A stretch of 64,000 bases of DNA from NCBI RefSeq assembly GCF_900148505.1, contig NZ_FRXO01000005.1, positions 277,424-341,423 on the forward strand, written 5' to 3'. Under the pieces are notes generated by a model, which did not search any database, was not told the DNA's origin, and saw nothing but the letters and a program-made list of their open reading frames with translations. Shown here piece after piece: positions 1 through 11,691 of this stretch. The translations under genes and the position numbers were made by a program. The stretch's first letter is position 1; each line of letters opens with the position of its first letter. The stretch is from Pseudoxanthobacter soli DSM 19599 (GTDB lineage: Bacteria; Pseudomonadota; Alphaproteobacteria; Rhizobiales; Segnochrobactraceae).

Positions 1-2
1 AC

Positions 3-1148
3 CACCGTGCGGACCCGGCAGCGCAGGAAACCGAGGCTCGGCTTGCGGAAGCCCTGCGCGCCGACGGTCGGCAGCCCCGCCGCTTCCTTGCAGATCGCTT
101 GTTCGCGCCGGGGGAGGTGCAGACAGGTGCGGGCAGGCCGTTCCGCGTGTTCACGCCGTTCTGGCGCGCGGCCATGGCGCTGCCGCCGCCACATCGGCCG
201 AAGCCTGTGCCGCAGGGAACTCGCGCGCCGGCGGACGTTCCGGCCGGCGAGGCGCTCGAAAGCCTCGGCCTCGTGCCGGTCGCCCCCGACTGGGCCGGGG
301 GTATCGCCGCGCAATGGCGCCCGGGCGCGGGAGAGGCCGCGCGGCGGCTGGCAGCGTTTCTCGACGACGGCCTCGCCGGCTATGCCGAACGGCGCGACGA
401 TGTCGGCGTCGACGCGACCTCCTGTCTCTCGCCCTATCTGCGCTTCGGCCATCTCTCGCCACGGCGGCTTTTTCACGCCGTGCGCGACCGTGCCGGGGCG
501 GATGGGCTGGGCGCCGACGGCGCCAAGTTCATTGCCGAACTCGGTTGGCGGGAGTTCTGCCGCGAGCTGCTCGACCAGTTCCCAGCGCTTCACGAAGAAC
601 CGATCGATCACCGCTTCGCGGCGTTCCAATGGCGCGACGATCCGGTGGGTCTCGCGGCGTGGCAGCAGGGGCGGACCGGTATTCCGCTCGTGGATGCGGC
701 GATGCGCTGCCTGTGGCAGACCGGCTTTATCCACAACCGGGCGCGGATGGTCGCCGCATCCTTCCTGGTCAAGCACCTGATGATCGACTGGCGGGCGGGC
801 GAGCGCTGGTTCTGGGACACGCTCGTCGATGCCGACGTCGCCAGCAACCCGGCGAGTTGGCAGTGGGTCGCGGGCTGCGGCGCGGATGCCGCGCCGTTCA
901 TCCGCATCTTCAATCCGGTGCGGCAGGGCGAGCGCTTCGACCCGGCCGGGCGCTATGTGCGCCGCTTCGTGCCGGAACTCGCCGGCCTGCCGGACAGCTT
1001 CATCCATCGGCCCTGGGAGGCCCCGTCCGACGTGCTGCGCACGGCCGGCGTTCGGCTGGGCGAGACCTATCCGCGGCCGGTGATCGATCTCGACGAAGGC
1101 CGCAAGCGGGCGCTCGCGGCCTTCGAGGACATTCGCCGGGGCGAATGA
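3..1148 (+). CDS. phrB: Deoxyribodipyrimidine photolyase, 5' end missing
   Basis: C-terminal 381 residues of a class I CPD photolyase/cryptochrome-type flavoprotein, which repairs UV-induced pyrimidine dimers with light energy through FAD. The frame stays open to the left edge, so the start and much of the N-terminal antenna domain lie outside. The visible part holds the linker motif VFTPFWRA and the FAD/DNA-binding half: LSPYLRFGHLSPR, ELGWREFCREL, WQTGFIHNRARM, and ASNPASWQWVAGCGADAAPF followed by FNPVRQGERFD. These are the usual signatures of the family. The order is typical of a photolyase rather than a prokaryotic 6-4 enzyme. It ends 15 bp before the convergent aldo/keto reductase gene. 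Confidence 0.93.
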   Translation, partial: HRADPAAQETEARLAEALRADGRQPRRFLADRLFAPGEVQTGAGRPFRVFTPFWRAAMALPPPHRPKPVPQGTRAPADVPAGEALESLGLVPVAPDWAGGIAAQWRPGAGEAARRLAAFLDDGLAGYAERRDDVGVDATSCLSPYLRFGHLSPRRLFHAVRDRAGADGLGADGAKFIAELGWREFCRELLDQFPALHEEPIDHRFAAFQWRDDPVGLAAWQQGRTGIPLVDAAMRCLWQTGFIHNRARMVAASFLVKHLMIDWRAGERWFWDTLVDADVASNPASWQWVAGCGADAAPFIRIFNPVRQGERFDPAGRYVRRFVPELAGLPDSFIHRPWEAPSDVLRTAGVRLGETYPRPVIDLDEGRKRALAAFEDIRRGE

Positions 1149-1163
1149 GCCCGGGGCGCTGGC

Positions 1164-2159
<996 letters not shown>

Positions 2160-2248
2160 GACAGTTCTCCGAAGCGCGGCAAGGCGGCGGCGGGACTGGA
2201 TCCCGGGCCGCTGCCGCCTTGCGGACTGTGTCACCGGATCCACGCGCG

Positions 2249-2294
2249 GATTAGCCATGCAATCGAGAACGCGTTGATCTAATCTGCTCATCAA
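2249..2294. promoter_or_regulatory. Divergent LysR/AKR operator candidate
   Basis: The 134-bp gap between the divergent aldo/keto reductase and LysR genes holds two dyads. One is GATTAG (2249-2254) against CTAATC (2279-2284). The other is TTGAT (2274-2278), an 11-bp spacer, then ATCAA (2290-2294), which fits the T-N11-A dyad form of LysR-type binding sites. That LysR binds here is inference. Confidence 0.45.
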
Positions 2295-3223
2295 TGGTGC
2301 GTCGATCCGATCTCCCCGCTCTGGTCCTGTTCGCCGAGGTGACGGCGCGCGGCAGCTTTCGCGGCGCCGCGCGGGCGCTCGGGCTGTCGCCCTCGGCGGT
2401 GAGCCATGCCATCACCGGGCTGGAGGATGCGCTCGGCGTGCGGCTGCTGGCGCGCACCACCCGCAGCCTCGCCCCGACCGAGGCCGGCCGGCGCCTTTTG
2501 GAGCGGCTGCGCCCGGCCCTCGGCGAGATCGAGGAGGCGGTCGATGCGGCGCTTGCCGAACAGGGGCGCATTTCCGGGCTCCTGCGCCTGACGGTGTCCT
2601 ATTCGGTCGCGGAAACGGTGCTCGTGCCGCTCGCGCTCGGCTTCATGGAAGCCTATCCGGATGCGGTCGTCGAGATCGTCGCCGATGACGGCTTCGTCGA
2701 CATCGTCGCGGACGGGTTCGATGCGGGTATCCGCTTCGACGACGGGCTGGAGCAGGACATGGTGGCGGTGCGCTTCGGCGGGGCGCAGCGCGCGGCGGTG
2801 GTCGCCGCGCCGGCCTATCTCGCCCGCCGTGGCCGACCGCTGACGCCGGACGATCTCGCCGGCCATGCCTGCATCGGCCGGCGGTTCCCGAGCGGGCGGC
2901 TCTATCGCTGGGAATTCGAGCGCGACGGCGCCGAGTGCATCGTCGACGTTTCCGGCGCGCTCGTGCTCAACGACAGCCGGCTGATGCTGCAGGCGGTGCT
3001 CGGCGGTGCCGGCATCGCCTACCTGATGGAGCCGTTCGTGGCGGCTCATGTCGCGGAGGGGCGACTGGTGCGCCTGCTCGAGGACTGGTGTCCGGCCTTT
3101 TCCGGCTACTGCCTCTATTATCCGAGCCGCAAGCAGATGCGCCCCGTTCTGCGGGCCTTCCTCGATTATTGCGCGCGGGAGGCCGCGACGTTCGGAGCCG
3201 CGACCGAGGCACCGCTGCGATAG
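2294..3223 (+). CDS. LysR-family transcriptional regulator
   Basis: A 309-residue LysR-type regulator. Residues about 5-63 form the winged helix-turn-helix (ARGSFRGAARALGLSPSAVS, then ITGLEDALGVRLLARTTR), followed by a linker helix and a periplasmic-binding-fold effector domain from about residue 90. Length is normal for the family, and the pattern resembles the CrgA/AaeR-type group. It is transcribed away from the aldo/keto reductase and probably regulates both that gene and itself through the dyads just upstream. The effector is unknown. The ATG overlaps the second dyad, which would suit autorepression. Confidence 0.93.
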   Translation: MVRRSDLPALVLFAEVTARGSFRGAARALGLSPSAVSHAITGLEDALGVRLLARTTRSLAPTEAGRRLLERLRPALGEIEEAVDAALAEQGRISGLLRLTVSYSVAETVLVPLALGFMEAYPDAVVEIVADDGFVDIVADGFDAGIRFDDGLEQDMVAVRFGGAQRAAVVAAPAYLARRGRPLTPDDLAGHACIGRRFPSGRLYRWEFERDGAECIVDVSGALVLNDSRLMLQAVLGGAGIAYLMEPFVAAHVAEGRLVRLLEDWCPAFSGYCLYYPSRKQMRPVLRAFLDYCAREAATFGAATEAPLR

Positions 3224-3227
3224 CGCG

Positions 3228-4220
3228 CTACGGCGCGGGGACGAACGCGGCCTGAACCTCCGCGGGCGCGTCGATGCCGTTGGCGAGAAGAACCTGAAGC
3301 AGAACCCGGGCCTTCGCCGGATTGTAGCTGCCGGCGGCGACGAAGCCGGGCGTGTCGTCGTCGATCTCGATATTGCGCATCACCGGGCCGGAGCCGACCC
3401 GGCTGGAGCGCACCACCACGATCCCGCGTGCGGCCGCCGCGGCGAGCGCATCGATGGCCGGCTTCGCGGCGTTGCCGTCGCCGACGCCGGCGAGCACGAT
3501 GCCCTTCACGCCCGCCGCCACCGCATCCTGCACCTGGCGGGCTCCCATGCCGGCGTGGGCGACGACGATGTCGACCGGCGGCAGCGGCGGCAGGGCCGGC
3601 AACGGATAGACCGTGCGGGCCGCGGGCGGGGCGTGGAACGCGACCATGTTCGGGTTGACGAGGCCGACGGGGCCGCAATTCGGCGACTGGAAGGTCTGCA
3701 CCGAGGTGGTGCTGGTCTTGGTCACGTCGCGGGCGCCGTGGATGGTGTCGTTCAGCACGACCAGCACGCCCCGTCCGCGTGCCTGCGGGGATCCCGCGAC
3801 CTGGACGGCCTCGTGAATGTTGAGCGGTCCATCGGCGCTGATCGCCGTCGAGGGCCGCATCGCGCCGACGAGCACGACCGGCTTGTCGGTCTCCACGACG
3901 AGGTCGAGGAACAGCGCGGTTTCCTCCAGCGTGTCGGTGCCGTGGGTGACGACGATGCCGTCGACCTCCGGCGAGCGGGCGAGGAGATCGATCCGCCGGG
4001 CGAGGCCGAACCACACCGCGTCGTTCATGTCCTGGCTGCCGATGGAAGCGACCTGTTCGGCCGAGAGCCTTGCCAGGGCCTCGATGCCCGGAACGGAGGC
4101 GATCAGGCTTTCGGCAGAGACCTCGCCGGCATTGTAGCCGGATTGCGAGCGCGGATCGGCGGCGCCGGCGATGGTGCCGCCGGTTGCGAGGATCACGATG
4201 CGGGGAAGCGTGTCGGCCAT
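3228..4220 (-). CDS. L-asparaginase, type II-like fold
   Basis: A 330-residue asparaginase/glutaminase that hydrolyses asparagine to aspartate and ammonia. The start ATG (4218-4220) is preceded by AAGGA. The first catalytic element is ILATGGTIAG, with the nucleophile Thr at about residue 16. The second is VTHGTDTLEETA with the Thr-Asp pair, and the third is VLVGAMRPSTAISADG. No signal peptide is visible, so a cytoplasmic location is more likely although the sequence resembles the periplasmic type. It ends 5 bp from the convergent LysR gene and is divergent from an M29 aminopeptidase, which suggests an amino-acid or peptide scavenging unit. Confidence 0.92.
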   Translation of the reverse strand: MADTLPRIVILATGGTIAGAADPRSQSGYNAGEVSAESLIASVPGIEALARLSAEQVASIGSQDMNDAVWFGLARRIDLLARSPEVDGIVVTHGTDTLEETALFLDLVVETDKPVVLVGAMRPSTAISADGPLNIHEAVQVAGSPQARGRGVLVVLNDTIHGARDVTKTSTTSVQTFQSPNCGPVGLVNPNMVAFHAPPAARTVYPLPALPPLPPVDIVVAHAGMGARQVQDAVAAGVKGIVLAGVGDGNAAKPAIDALAAAAARGIVVVRSSRVGSGPVMRNIEIDDDTPGFVAAGSYNPAKARVLLQVLLANGIDAPAEVQAAFVPAP

Positions 4221-4531
4221 GGCTGTCCTTGCGAGGCTTTCCGTGCCGGCGGGCGACGGACCCGGACGGCAGCATTCCCGCGACGGACGGGCCGCGCAAG
4301 AGCGGGCCGACGAAACAGCCGTGGACCAGGTGTTCCGGACCGATCGGCGGGGGCTCCGCCACCGCCGGTCTTGTATCCGCGACTCTTGCATCCGCGACGC
4401 ACACGCGCTGTCATCGTGGCGTTGCCCCATCCAGGTCTTGTTCGCGGCCGATACCGACTCGTTCGCGAAACCGAGGCCCGAACGCCCGCCCGCCCGACAG
4501 GCCGGCACGCCGTGCCGGCGAGGAGATCGTC
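4221..4531. other. Divergent intergenic region, asparaginase/M29
   Basis: 311 bp without a gene between two divergent starts. It must hold both promoters, but I see no strong sigma-70 match. It contains a 15-bp tandem duplication, TCTTGTATCCGCGAC at 4369-4383 and TCTTGCATCCGCGAC at 4384-4398, with one mismatch, which could be a paired regulator site. Confidence 0.5.
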
Positions 4532-5803
4532 ATGACCGAACCGCTTTCGACCCACATTCCGGCCGCGGAGGCCGCCGCCGCCCACGCCGTCCGGCTGGAC
4601 AGGCTGGCCGAGGTCGTGGTCCGGGTCGGGCTCGGCCTGAAGGCGGGGCAGGAAGTGGTGCTGACCGCGCCGGTCGAGGCGCTGCCGCTGGTCCGCCGCA
4701 TCACCGAACATGCCTACAGGGCCGGCGCCTCGCTGGTGACGCCGCTCTACGGCGACGATCAGGCGACGCTGATGCGCTTCGCCCACGCGCCCGACGACAG
4801 CTTTGACAAGGCGACCGGCTGGCTGTTCGAGGGGATGGCGGCGGCGTTCTCCGGCGGCGCGGCGCGGCTTGCCATCATCGGCGACGATCCGGCGCTGCTT
4901 TCAGGGCAGGATCCCGCGAAGGTCGCCCGCGCCAACCGCGCGCGCTCCAAGGCCTATGTGCCGGCGCTGAAGCTGATCTCGGGCTTCGACATCAACTGGT
5001 CGATCGCCTCGTTCGCGACGCCGGCCTGGGCGAAGGCGGTGTTTCCCGGCGAGACCGAGGAGGTCGCCGTTGCCCGGCTGTGGGATGCGATCTTCGCCGC
5101 CTCCCGCGTCGACGTGGCGGATCCGGTCGCCGCGTGGACGGCGCACAATGCTGCATTGCACGCCCGGCGCGCGCTTCTGAACGGCCGCCGCTACGCCGCG
5201 CTGCGCTTCACCGGCCCGGGGACCGATCTGACCGTCGGGCTTGCCGACGACCACGACTGGGGCGGCGGTTCGTCGGAGGCGAAGAACGGGATCGTCTGCA
5301 ATCCGAACATCCCGACCGAGGAGGTCTTCACCACCCCGCACAAGGACCGCGTGGAAGGCTACGTCACCTCCACCAAGCCGCTGTCCTACCAGGGCACGCT
5401 GATCGACGAGATCCGCGTGCGGTTCGAGGCGGGCCGAATCGTCGAGGCGAAGGCGCGCCGCGGCGAGGACGTGCTGGCGAAGGTGCTGGAGACCGACGAG
5501 GGCGCGCGCCGGCTGGGCGAGGTGGCGCTCGTGCCGCACTCTTCCCCGATCTCGGCGAGCGGCCTGTTGTTCTTCAACACCCTTTTCGACGAGAACGCGG
5601 CATCCCATATAGCGCTTGGGCAGTCCTACAGTCAGTGCATCCGCGGCGGTGGCACGATGTCGGAGGCCGAACTGGCCGCCCGCGGCGCCAACCGCAGCCT
5701 GATCCACATCGACTGGATGATCGGCTCCGGCGCGATCGACGTGGATGGCATCGGCGCGGACGGTTCGGCAGAGCCGATCATGCGCCGCGGCGAATGGGTG
5801 TGA
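4532..5803 (+). CDS. M29-family aminopeptidase
   Basis: A 423-residue metallo-aminopeptidase of family M29 (AmpS/AmpT/thermophilic aminopeptidase II type), a cytoplasmic enzyme removing N-terminal residues from peptides with a dinuclear metal centre. The ATG follows AGGAGATCGTC. Family signatures include NIPTEEVFTTPHKDRVEGYV, the HIALGQSYSQCIRGG block carrying the conserved His and Tyr, and SLIHIDWMIGS carrying the His-x-Asp metal ligands. Length fits the family (about 410-420). It is divergent from the asparaginase gene. A long gap separates it from nuoA, so it is not part of the nuo operon. Confidence 0.93.
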   Translation: MTEPLSTHIPAAEAAAAHAVRLDRLAEVVVRVGLGLKAGQEVVLTAPVEALPLVRRITEHAYRAGASLVTPLYGDDQATLMRFAHAPDDSFDKATGWLFEGMAAAFSGGAARLAIIGDDPALLSGQDPAKVARANRARSKAYVPALKLISGFDINWSIASFATPAWAKAVFPGETEEVAVARLWDAIFAASRVDVADPVAAWTAHNAALHARRALLNGRRYAALRFTGPGTDLTVGLADDHDWGGGSSEAKNGIVCNPNIPTEEVFTTPHKDRVEGYVTSTKPLSYQGTLIDEIRVRFEAGRIVEAKARRGEDVLAKVLETDEGARRLGEVALVPHSSPISASGLLFFNTLFDENAASHIALGQSYSQCIRGGGTMSEAELAARGANRSLIHIDWMIGSGAIDVDGIGADGSAEPIMRRGEWV

Positions 5804-6436
5804 TTTCGGGGCGCCGAACGGGCCCACACGCGACTCAGAGGCATTCCGCCGCAGGAGCGAACCGCCCGTCGCCAGCCCCGGTCGTCGGTGACGGTGTGGC
5901 GGAATCACGCGTCCGCCTGTGACGCAAAGCGACCCGATGCGGCGGAGGCCGGCGGGACCGATCTGGACGGAAGACAGCGGAAACCGGCTGCGCGCCTGCC
6001 TTTTCAGGGCGTGGCTTCACTTGTGCGGTGCATCACGACTTGGGCGGATCGCCGCGATTTGTGATTTGCATTGCGTCAAGGACGAGACATCGCGGCACGT
6101 CGTGGTTCCGCTCCACTCTTGCCTCATTCCAGGGTGTGGGCTAAGCCTCTGCCCGACTGGACATGTCTCCTCCCGTCCGGCTTTCCCGTGTGCGGCTTGC
6201 TGCCACGGGGCGTTGCGGCGAACGAACAAGCCTTTAGAATGCCTCAAAGCGATGATGCAGCGCCGCGGCCGGATCGGTCTCGGCCATGCGGCAGCGCGGC
6301 GGGGCGAAGGCGGTGACGGCGGCCCGTTCGGGCAGGCAGTCGCCGCGAGGCCAAAGTGAGGCTAAAGTCCCCGGGGAGCCGCCGACGGCGGGTTTCCGGT
6401 CTGTTGGATCGACAAGCGGATTGGATCGGACGTCTG
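5804..6436. other. Intergenic region upstream of nuoA
   Basis: 633 bp with no convincing coding sequence. It holds the nuo promoter region. Part of it (about 6010-6245) is less GC-rich than the surroundings, which fits a regulatory role. No RNA gene or repeat is recognised. Confidence 0.5.
6213..6240 (+). promoter_or_regulatory. Candidate nuo operon promoter
   Basis: TTGCGG (6213-6218), a 16-bp spacer, then TAGAAT (6235-6240) is the best sigma-70-like pair in the region before nuoA. It would leave a leader of about 190 nt. This is pattern matching only. Confidence 0.3.
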
Positions 6437-6802
6437 ATGGAAGACCTTCTGAGACAATATGCGGCGATCGTCGTGTTCCTCGGCATCGCGGGCGTGGTTG
6501 GGATCGCACTTCTGGTGATGCCCTTCATCGTCGCGTACCGGAATCCGGACAGCGAGAAGCTGTCGGCCTACGAATGCGGCTTCAATGCCTTTGACGACGC
6601 GCGCATGAAGTTCGACGTCCGGTTCTACCTGGTGTCGATCCTGTTCATCATCTTCGATCTCGAAGTCGCCTTCCTGTTCCCGTGGGCGGCGACCTTCGGC
6701 ACGCTCGGCTGGTTCGGCTTCTGGTCGATGATGCTGTTCCTCGGCGTGCTGACCATCGGCTTCATCTACGAATGGAAGAAGGGGGCTCTGGAATGGGATT
6801 GA
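6437..6802 (+). CDS. nuoA: NADH-quinone oxidoreductase subunit A
   Basis: A 121-residue membrane subunit of complex I with three transmembrane helices. It starts the 14-gene nuo operon. The conserved stretch [14 protein letters not shown] lies in the loop between helices 1 and 2, which carries the Cys near the quinone channel, and [22 protein letters not shown] is the canonical second helix. The chosen ATG gives the usual length; longer upstream readings lack family similarity. Its 3' end overlaps nuoB by 10 bp, which implies translational coupling. Confidence 0.96.
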   Translation: MEDLLRQYAAIVVFLGIAGVVGIALLVMPFIVAYRNPDSEKLSAYECGFNAFDDARMKFDVRFYLVSILFIIFDLEVAFLFPWAATFGTLGWFGFWSMMLFLGVLTIGFIYEWKKGALEWD

Positions 6803-7374
6803 ACCCGTCTGGCGGCACTCTCGTCGCTCCCGCGCCGAAGGGCGTGATCGATCCGAACACCGGCCGGCCGGTGGGCGAGGACGATCCGTTCTTCCTCGAG
6901 ATCAATGACGAACTCGCCGACAAGGGCTTCGTCGTCACCACGACCGACAAGCTTGTGCAGTGGGCCCGGACGGGCTCGCTGATGTGGATGACGTTCGGCC
7001 TCGCCTGCTGCGCGGTCGAGATGATCCAGGTGTCGATGCCGCGCTACGACGTCGAGCGCTTCGGTCTGGCGCCGCGCGCCAGCCCGCGCCAGTCCGACGT
7101 GATGATCGTGGCCGGTACGCTGACGAACAAGATGGCGCCGGCGCTCCGCAAGGTCTACGACCAGATGCCGGAGCCGCGCTACGTCATCTCGATGGGGTCG
7201 TGCGCCAACGGCGGCGGCTACTACCACTATTCCTATTCCGTGGTGCGCGGCTGCGATCGCGTGGTTCCGGTGGACATCTACGTCCCCGGCTGCCCGCCGA
7301 GCGCGGAAGCGCTGCTTTACGGCTTCCTGCTCCTGCAGAAGAAGATCCGCCGCACGGGCACGATCGAGCGGTGA
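6793..7374 (+). CDS. nuoB: NADH-quinone oxidoreductase subunit B
   Basis: A 193-residue peripheral subunit that carries iron-sulfur cluster N2, the last cluster before quinone. The cluster ligands are visible: the tandem Cys pair in [10 protein letters not shown], the Cys in [15 protein letters not shown], and [14 protein letters not shown]. The N-terminal 35 residues are a variable extension of the kind common in alphaproteobacteria. It is translated from an ATG inside the end of nuoA. Confidence 0.97.
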   Translation: MGLNPSGGTLVAPAPKGVIDPNTGRPVGEDDPFFLEINDELADKGFVVTTTDKLVQWARTGSLMWMTFGLACCAVEMIQVSMPRYDVERFGLAPRASPRQSDVMIVAGTLTNKMAPALRKVYDQMPEPRYVISMGSCANGGGYYHYSYSVVRGCDRVVPVDIYVPGCPPSAEALLYGFLLLQKKIRRTGTIER

Positions 7375-7433
7375 GCGCGATCGGACGGTGCGGGCTTCCG
7401 GCCTTGCCGGTGCGGAACTGATCGGAGACGGCG

Positions 7434-8039
7434 ATGGACGAAACGCTGAAGGAACTCGGCGACTATCTGGCGGAGAAGCTCGGCTCCAGGATCGCGTCCT
7501 CGACGATCGCCCATGAGGAGCTGACGATCGGGGTCGAGGCCGAGAACCTGATCGCGGTCGCCCGGTTCCTGCGCGACGACGGCCGGTGCCGCTTCGTGAG
7601 CATCATCGACGTGTGCGGCGTGGACTGGCCGGCCCGGCCGCGCCGGTTCGATTCCGTGGTGCACCTGCTGTCGCCCACCCAGAACCTGCGCATCCGCATC
7701 AAGACGGAAACCGACGAGGTCACGCCGATCCCGTCGCTGACCGAGCTCTATCCGGGTGCGGACTGGTTCGAGCGGGAATCCTACGATCTGTACGGCATCC
7801 TCTATTCGAACCATCCGGATCTGCGCCGCATCCTGACGGACTACGGGTTCGACGGGCATCCGCTGCGCAAGGACTTCCCGGTCACGGGCTTCGTCGAGGT
7901 GCGCTACGACGACGAGCGCAAGCGCGTCGTCTACGAGCCGGTGCGCCTCAACCAGGAATTCCGCACCTTCGACTTCCTGTCGCCGTGGGAAGGGCCGCAC
8001 TACGTGCTGCCGGGCGACGAGAAGGCGAAGCCGAACTGA
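7434..8039 (+). CDS. nuoC: NADH-quinone oxidoreductase subunit C
   Basis: A 201-residue 30-kDa-type subunit of the peripheral arm, which helps shape the quinone site with NuoD. The signature block is [20 protein letters not shown], followed by [20 protein letters not shown]. It is separate from NuoD here (not fused as in E. coli), the usual state in alphaproteobacteria. ATG follows a GGAG site; 59 bp separate it from nuoB. Confidence 0.97.
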   Translation: MDETLKELGDYLAEKLGSRIASSTIAHEELTIGVEAENLIAVARFLRDDGRCRFVSIIDVCGVDWPARPRRFDSVVHLLSPTQNLRIRIKTETDEVTPIPSLTELYPGADWFERESYDLYGILYSNHPDLRRILTDYGFDGHPLRKDFPVTGFVEVRYDDERKRVVYEPVRLNQEFRTFDFLSPWEGPHYVLPGDEKAKPN

Positions 8040-8306
8040 GCTGCCGCCGACAGGCGGGGGCTGACGACAAGAGACGAACGAGCAGGGCGAGCCGGGACGA
8101 GATCATGACGGAATGCGAAGCGGGATCGGGGACGACGGGACGGGCGGCGGCGATGCCGGCGCGGTCCCTGCCGTTCCGGTTCCGCGCCGCCGGTTCCGCC
8201 CCGCGCCATGCCGATGCGCGCGTGGACGCCATGCGCATGGACGACGTGTGTTGGAGAGTGGCCGGCCGGTTCGGCCGCCCGTCCGCGACGAAGCAGGATA
8301 GAGCCG

Positions 8307-9497
8307 ATGCCTGAGGCCGAGGTCCGCAATTTCAACATCAATTTCGGTCCGCAGCACCCTGCGGCCCACGGCGTTCTGCGCCTGGTGCTGGAACTCGACG
8401 GCGAAGTCGTGACCCGGGTGGACCCGCATATCGGGCTCCTCCACCGCGGCACCGAGAAACTGATCGAGCAGAAGACCTATCTGCAGGCCGTGCCCTATTT
8501 CGACCGGCTCGACTATTGCGCGCCGATGAACCAGGAGCATGCCTTCGCGCTCGCGACCGAGCGCCTGCTCGGCATCACCGTGCCGAAGCGTGGCCAGCTG
8601 ATCCGCGTGCTCTATGCCGAGATCGGCCGTCTCCTGTCGCACATCCTCAACGTCACCACCCAGGCGATGGACGTCGGCGCGCTGACACCGCCGCTGTGGG
8701 GCTTCGAGGAACGCGAGAAGCTGATGGTGTTCTACGAGCGCGCGTCCGGCTCGCGGATGCACGCCGCCTATTTCCGTCCCGGCGGCGTCCACCAGGACCT
8801 GCCGAACGATCTGCTCGACGATCTCTACACGTTCTGCGATCCCTACCTGAAGCGGCTCGACGACATCGAGGGCCTGCTCACGGAGAATCGCATCTTCAAG
8901 CAGCGCAACGTCGATATCGGCGTCGTCTCGCTGGAGGATGCGTTCGCGTGGGGCTTCTCCGGCGTCATGGTGCGCGGCTCGGGCGCAGCGTGGGATCTGC
9001 GCAAGTCGCAGCCCTACGACTGCTACGAAGAGATGGAATTCGACATTCCCATCGGCAAGAACGGCGACTGCTACGACCGCTATCTCATCCGCATGGAAGA
9101 GATGCGCCAGTCGATCAGCATCATGAAGCAGTGCCTGAACAAGCTGCGTTCCGCCGAAGGGCAGGGGCCGGTTGCCTCGACCGAGGGCAAGGTCGTGCCG
9201 CCGAAGCGCGGCGAGATGAAGCGCTCGATGGAAGCGCTCATCCATCACTTCAAGCTCTATACCGAGGGCTACAAGGTGCCGGCCGGCGAGGTCTACGCGG
9301 CCGTCGAGGCGCCCAAGGGCGAGTTCGGCGTCTACGTGATCTCCGACGGCACCAACAAGCCCTATCGCTGCAAGATCCGCGCCCCCGGGTTCGCGCATCT
9401 GCAATCGATGGATTTCCTCTGCAGGGGGCACATGCTGGCCGACATCTCGGCCGTGCTCGGGTCCCTCGACATCGTGTTCGGTGAGGTGGATCGCTGA
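8307..9497 (+). CDS. nuoD: NADH-quinone oxidoreductase subunit D
   Basis: A 396-residue 49-kDa-type subunit that forms most of the quinone-binding pocket with NuoB. The start [20 protein letters not shown] is typical, and the HPAAHGV segment carries the quinone-site His. [25 protein letters not shown] and [18 protein letters not shown] are family blocks. It ends in DIVFGEVDR as usual. A 267-bp spacer, unusually long for this operon, precedes it (see the findings). The stop overlaps the nuoE ATG by one base. Confidence 0.97.
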   Translation: MPEAEVRNFNINFGPQHPAAHGVLRLVLELDGEVVTRVDPHIGLLHRGTEKLIEQKTYLQAVPYFDRLDYCAPMNQEHAFALATERLLGITVPKRGQLIRVLYAEIGRLLSHILNVTTQAMDVGALTPPLWGFEEREKLMVFYERASGSRMHAAYFRPGGVHQDLPNDLLDDLYTFCDPYLKRLDDIEGLLTENRIFKQRNVDIGVVSLEDAFAWGFSGVMVRGSGAAWDLRKSQPYDCYEEMEFDIPIGKNGDCYDRYLIRMEEMRQSISIMKQCLNKLRSAEGQGPVASTEGKVVPPKRGEMKRSMEALIHHFKLYTEGYKVPAGEVYAAVEAPKGEFGVYVISDGTNKPYRCKIRAPGFAHLQSMDFLCRGHMLADISAVLGSLDIVFGEVDR

Positions 9498-10213
9498 TGT
9501 CCGTTCGTCGTCTGCATCACATCCAGCCGGAGAGCTTCGCGTTCACGCCCGACAATCAGGCGTGGGCGGAGAAGAAGATCCTGGATTATCCCGAAGGCCG
9601 CCAGCAGAGCGCTGTGATCCCGCTGCTGATGCGCGCCCAGGAGCAGGAAGGCTGGGTGAGCGAGCCGGCGATCCGCTATGTCGCCAAGATGCTGGACATG
9701 CCGAAGATCCGCGTCCTCGAGGTCGCGACCTTCTACACCCAGTTCCAGCTCGCCCCGGTCGGCCGCAAGGCGCACATCCAGGTCTGCGGCACCACGCCGT
9801 GCATGCTGCGCGGCGCGGAAGACCTGATGGGCGTCTGCAAGAAGCGCATCGCCCACGAGCCGTTCACGCTGTCGCCGGATGGCGATTTCTCGTGGGAAGA
9901 GGTCGAGTGCGCCGGCGCCTGCGTCAACGCGCCGATGGTGCAGGTGTTCAAGGACACCTACGAGGACCTGACGCCCGAGACCTTCAACGCGCTGCTCGAC
10001 GGCTTCGCCGCCGGCACGCCGCCGAAGCCCGGCCCGCAGGTCGACCGCTGGTATTCGACGCCGCAGGGCGGCCCGACGTCGCTGACGGATACGGCGGCGT
10101 TCATGCGATCCACGCCGGTCGTTCCCGGCGCAGACACCGTCTCGGTCGGCCAGAGCGAGCTGACCGGCGTCCCCGAGGAACCGAAGCCGGCCGAGCCGGG
10201 CGCGGTTTCGTGA
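9497..10213 (+). CDS. nuoE: NADH-quinone oxidoreductase subunit E
   Basis: A 238-residue thioredoxin-fold subunit with [2Fe-2S] cluster N1a, part of the NADH dehydrogenase module. The four ligands lie in [11 protein letters not shown] and [15 protein letters not shown]. The core ends near residue 175. The remaining 60 or so residues are a proline-rich, low-complexity tail that is longer than in enterobacteria but common in Hyphomicrobiales. Translation is coupled to nuoD through a TGATG junction. Confidence 0.96.
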   Translation: MSVRRLHHIQPESFAFTPDNQAWAEKKILDYPEGRQQSAVIPLLMRAQEQEGWVSEPAIRYVAKMLDMPKIRVLEVATFYTQFQLAPVGRKAHIQVCGTTPCMLRGAEDLMGVCKKRIAHEPFTLSPDGDFSWEEVECAGACVNAPMVQVFKDTYEDLTPETFNALLDGFAAGTPPKPGPQVDRWYSTPQGGPTSLTDTAAFMRSTPVVPGADTVSVGQSELTGVPEEPKPAEPGAVS

Positions 10214-10234
10214 CGCGGCAAGGGAGGATCGGGC

Positions 10235-11536
<1,302 letters not shown>

Positions 11537-11691
11537 CGGCAATGCGTAAGGGTCCGGCTTCGGACGGTTTCGCGGCATCGGCCGCGGCGTCACGGGCAGG
11601 TTCCATCGGTCCGGCAACGGGCCGTTTCGAAGACAAGGTCCGCATCGGCGGGCGGCCCTCCACGGCCGCGGCCTGGTGAGCGGGGAGAACG

